Assembly (NCBI GenBank): GCA_003235435.1
Contig: QJWF01000087.1
Location: forward strand, 1 to 16,278
Direction of reading: 5' to 3'
Origin: Nitrosomonadales bacterium
Lineage (GTDB): Bacteria > Pseudomonadota > Gammaproteobacteria > Burkholderiales > Gallionellaceae
Length of the DNA: 16,278 nucleotides
Shown in pieces: positions 13,561 through 16,278 of this stretch. Made by a program: the position numbers and the translations under genes. The notes under the pieces are model-generated. The model worked only from the letters and a program-made list of their open reading frames with translations. It ran no database searches and was not told where the DNA came from. Positions within the stretch are counted from its first letter, which is position 1. Every line of letters starts with the position of its first letter.

Positions 13561-16278
13561 TTAACTCAGTTTCCCGTGGCACTGCTTGTATTTCTTGCCC
13601 GATCCGCATGGGCACGGGTCGTTCCGGCCGATCTTCTGCCCTTCCCGAACATACGGTTTATGCTCTTCATCGCTCGTCTGGCGGTCTGCTCCCTCCGCCA
13701 AAGCCTGGTCGTAGGCTGAATGATGATACTGCACATTTCCGGGTGCGGATGGAGCCTCCAACTCCACATCTTCTTCGCTGCGCACCTGGACGGTCATCAG
13801 CACCTGGGTGACTTCGCGTTTGATGGCTTCCAGCATCATCGCGAACAATTCGAAAGCCTCCCGCTTGTATTCCTGCTTGGGATTCTTTTGCGCATATCCG
13901 CGCAGATGTATGCCCTGGCGCAAATGGTCCAGCGAAGCAAGGTGTTCCCGCCAATGTACATCGATGCTTTGCAGCATGATCACGCGCTCGTAATGATGCA
14001 TGGCTTCCGCGCCCACCGCTTCGACTTTTGCCTGGTACAATTGCCGCGCCTGTTCCTTGATGCGCGAACGCAGGCCATCCTCGTTAAGCTGTTTATCATC
14101 CTCAAGCCATCGCACCAGGGGCAACTCGAGGCGAAACTCCGCGCTCAGCACGCTTTCAAGCGCTGGCACATCCCACAGCTCTTCCATCGAGTGCGGGGCA
14201 ATGTGCTGGCTGATGGTATCTTCAAGCACGCTTCCCCGCATCGCGCTGATGGTCTCGGAAATATCCATGCTTTCCAGCAATTCGCTGCGCTGTTGATAGA
14301 TCACCTTGCGTTGATCGTTTGCCACATCGTCGTATTCGAGTATCTGCTTTCTTAAGTCATAGTTGCGCGCCTCGACCTTGCGCTGTGCATTTTCAATGGC
14401 TCGAGTCACCCAGCTGTGCTCGATCGCCTCGCCTTCAGGCATCCTGAACCTGTTCATTATCGCCGCGACCCGGTCCGAGGCAAAAATGCGCAACAACGGG
14501 TCTTCCAGCGACAGGTAGAAGCGGCTTGAGCCCGGGTCGCCCTGGCGTCCGGATCTGCCGCGCAACTGGTTGTCCACCCTGCGGGATTCGTGCCGTTCGG
14601 TTCCTATGATATGCAAACCGCCGCTGTCCAGAACCTGCTGGTGCAGTTTTTGCCAATCCTCCTTCAGCTGTGCGATGCGCTGCTGCTTGGCTGCCTCGTC
14701 CAGGCCAGCATCCTCACGAACAAGGTCGATCTGCTTCTCGGCATTGCCGCCAAGCACGATGTCCGTTCCGCGGCCTGCCATGTTGGTGGCGATGGTCACC
14801 ATTTTGGGCTGCCCTGCCTGCGCGATGATTAGTGCTTCGCGTTCATGCTGCTTGGCATTCAGTACCTGGTGAGGAAACTTTTCGCGCTCAAGCAGTCCGG
14901 ACAGCAATTCGGAATTCTCGATCGAGGTCGTGCCCACCAGCACCGGCTGTCCGCGTTGATGGCAGTCCCTGATGTCCTCGATCACGGCGCGATACTTTTC
15001 CTTGGCAGTGAGGTACACCTTGTCCATCATGTCGTTGCGGATGGTCGGGCGATGCGGCGGGATGATCACGGTTTCCAGATTGTAGATTTGCTGGAACTCG
15101 TATGCCTCGGTATCCGCCGTGCCGGTCATGCCCGCCAGCCTGTGATAGAGACGGAAATAATTCTGGAACGTGATCGAAGCCAGCGTCTGGTTTTCCTTCT
15201 GGATGGGCACGCCCTCTTTGGCTTCCACCGCCTGATGAAGTCCGTCCGACCAGCGTCGGCCTGACATCAATCGACCGGTAAATTCATCGACGATCACTAC
15301 TTCACCATCCTGAACCACATAATGCTGGTCGCGGAAAAACAGATTGTGCGCGCGCAATGCTGCATACAAATGGTGTATCAGGGAGATGTTCGCGGGATCG
15401 TACAGGCTGCCGCCAACCGGCAGCAGTCCCGCCTGGGCAAGTATGTTCTCGGCATGTTCATGGCCGGACTCGGTCAGCAGTATTTGATGGTTCTTTTCAT
15501 CGACGCTGAAGTCGCCCTGCCCCTCATCATCTATTTCGCCAGCCTTGCGCGAAAGCTGCGACACCAGCTTGTCGATGCGCACATAAACATCCACGTTGTC
15601 CTCGGCCTGGCCGGAAATGATCAGCGGGGTGCGCGCCTCGTCGATCAGGATGGAATCGACCTCGTCCACGATGGCGTAATTGAGTCCCCTCTGGAACCGC
15701 TCATCAACATGCGTGGCCATGTTGTCGCGCAGATAATCAAAACCAAATTCGTTGTTGGTACCGTAAGTGATGTCGGCGGCATAGGCAGCCTGTTTGTCGC
15801 CGGAAGGCATTTGCGAAAGAATCACGCCCACCGACAATCCGAGAAAGTGATATATCTTGCCCATCCATTCGGCATCGCGGCTGGCCAGATAATCATTCAC
15901 GGTGACAACATGCACGCCCTTGCCCGAGATGGCATTCAGGTAAGCCGGCAAGGTTGCCACCAGCGTCTTGCCTTCACCGGTGCGCATTTCGGCGATCTTG
16001 CCTTTATGCAAGGCTATGCCGCCGATCAGCTGGACATCATAGTGTCTCATCCCCAACACTCGGACGCTTGCCTCCCGGACTACGGCAAACGCCTCAGGCA
16101 GGAGCGCATCCAGCGATTCACCCTGGACAAAACGCTGCTTGAAATTGTCGGTCTTCTGGCGCAGCTCGCCATCGCTCAATTTGGCTATATCTGCTTCCAG
16201 CTTATTGATTGATTGGACGGTGGTCCGGTATTCCTTGAGCAAGCGATCGTTGCGGCTACCGAAGATACTTTTCAGCAA
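13561..16278 (-). CDS. secA: preprotein translocase ATPase SecA, 5' end at window edge
   Basis: SecA drives unfolded precursors through SecYEG with ATP. The frame runs 905 codons to the right edge. Landmarks are FGSRNDR (6-12), Walker A MRTGEGKT (98-105), VNDYLA (127-132), the DEAD motif [14 protein letters not shown] (205-218), [16 protein letters not shown] and GRSGRQGD motifs of the second motor half, the two-helix finger region [20 protein letters not shown], and the C-terminal zinc tail with Cys889, Cys891, Cys900 and His901. E. coli SecA is 901 residues with FGSRNDR starting at residue 10. The first window codon, TTG (16278), could be a start or an internal Leu, so a few N-terminal residues may lie outside. 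It leads an apparent operon with the cNMP-like gene and argJ. Confidence 0.97.
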   Translation of the reverse strand: MLKSIFGSRNDRLLKEYRTTVQSINKLEADIAKLSDGELRQKTDNFKQRFVQGESLDALLPEAFAVVREASVRVLGMRHYDVQLIGGIALHKGKIAEMRTGEGKTLVATLPAYLNAISGKGVHVVTVNDYLASRDAEWMGKIYHFLGLSVGVILSQMPSGDKQAAYAADITYGTNNEFGFDYLRDNMATHVDERFQRGLNYAIVDEVDSILIDEARTPLIISGQAEDNVDVYVRIDKLVSQLSRKAGEIDDEGQGDFSVDEKNHQILLTESGHEHAENILAQAGLLPVGGSLYDPANISLIHHLYAALRAHNLFFRDQHYVVQDGEVVIVDEFTGRLMSGRRWSDGLHQAVEAKEGVPIQKENQTLASITFQNYFRLYHRLAGMTGTADTEAYEFQQIYNLETVIIPPHRPTIRNDMMDKVYLTAKEKYRAVIEDIRDCHQRGQPVLVGTTSIENSELLSGLLEREKFPHQVLNAKQHEREALIIAQAGQPKMVTIATNMAGRGTDIVLGGNAEKQIDLVREDAGLDEAAKQQRIAQLKEDWQKLHQQVLDSGGLHIIGTERHESRRVDNQLRGRSGRQGDPGSSRFYLSLEDPLLRIFASDRVAAIMNRFRMPEGEAIEHSWVTRAIENAQRKVEARNYDLRKQILEYDDVANDQRKVIYQQRSELLESMDISETISAMRGSVLEDTISQHIAPHSMEELWDVPALESVLSAEFRLELPLVRWLEDDKQLNEDGLRSRIKEQARQLYQAKVEAVGAEAMHHYERVIMLQSIDVHWREHLASLDHLRQGIHLRGYAQKNPKQEYKREAFELFAMMLEAIKREVTQVLMTVQVRSEEDVELEAPSAPGNVQYHHSAYDQALAEGADRQTSDEEHKPYVREGQKIGRNDPCPCGSGKKYKQCHGKLS

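Noticed and set aside
15322..16212. Plus-strand frame of 296 codons
   Set aside because: It lies wholly inside secA on the other strand and has no motif of its own.
1..16278. CRISPR array, tRNA, rRNA, integrase or insertion sequence
   Set aside because: No regularly spaced repeats, cloverleaf, ribosomal RNA sequence or transposase motif was found by reading both strands.

Overview
The window is ordinary chromosomal DNA of a betaproteobacterium. The order of pilus, coaE, zapD, yacG, Nudix-ThiE, ATPase, argJ and secA genes, the c-552-type cytochrome and the protein sequences fit the Nitrosomonadales, perhaps a Gallionellaceae member (Sideroxydans/Gallionella/Nitrotoga-like). The genus is an inference. 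No phage, transposase, CRISPR, rRNA or tRNA was seen. Genes are densely packed and mostly intact.

Positions 1-3021 (minus strand) hold the 5' part of an AGCS sodium:amino-acid symporter cut by the left edge, a small periplasmic cytochrome c with its own promoter and terminator, a gap with a possible 19-residue Cys-rich ORF, and a YeaD-type hexose-6-phosphate mutarotase. From 3111 the plus strand carries lgt (lipoprotein maturation), a CNNM/CorB-type membrane protein with CBS domains, then a pilus and housekeeping cluster: pilC, pilD, coaE, zapD and yacG. pilB, usually next to pilC, is not here.

From 9201 to the right edge all genes are on the minus strand. Read in transcription order they are secA (5' end at the window edge), a single-domain cyclic-nucleotide-binding-like protein, argJ, a Sel1-repeat lipoprotein, a DUF815-type P-loop ATPase, a 220-base stretch with stacked hairpins and a terminator, and a Nudix-ThiE/TenI fusion. 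The last gene ends tail-to-tail with yacG, overlapping it by 13 bases. Short gaps from secA to the ATPase (10, 21, 26 and 58 bases) suggest a single operon joining protein export, arginine synthesis and poorly characterised genes.

I found no clearly new multi-gene system. The best leads are the cNMP-like protein whose cassette lacks its usual ligand-binding Glu and Arg, the fusion protein whose ThiE domain lacks the usual Mg-binding Asp residues, the stacked hairpins upstream of that fusion, and a tiny Cys-rich ORF with a strong ribosome binding site upstream of the cytochrome gene.
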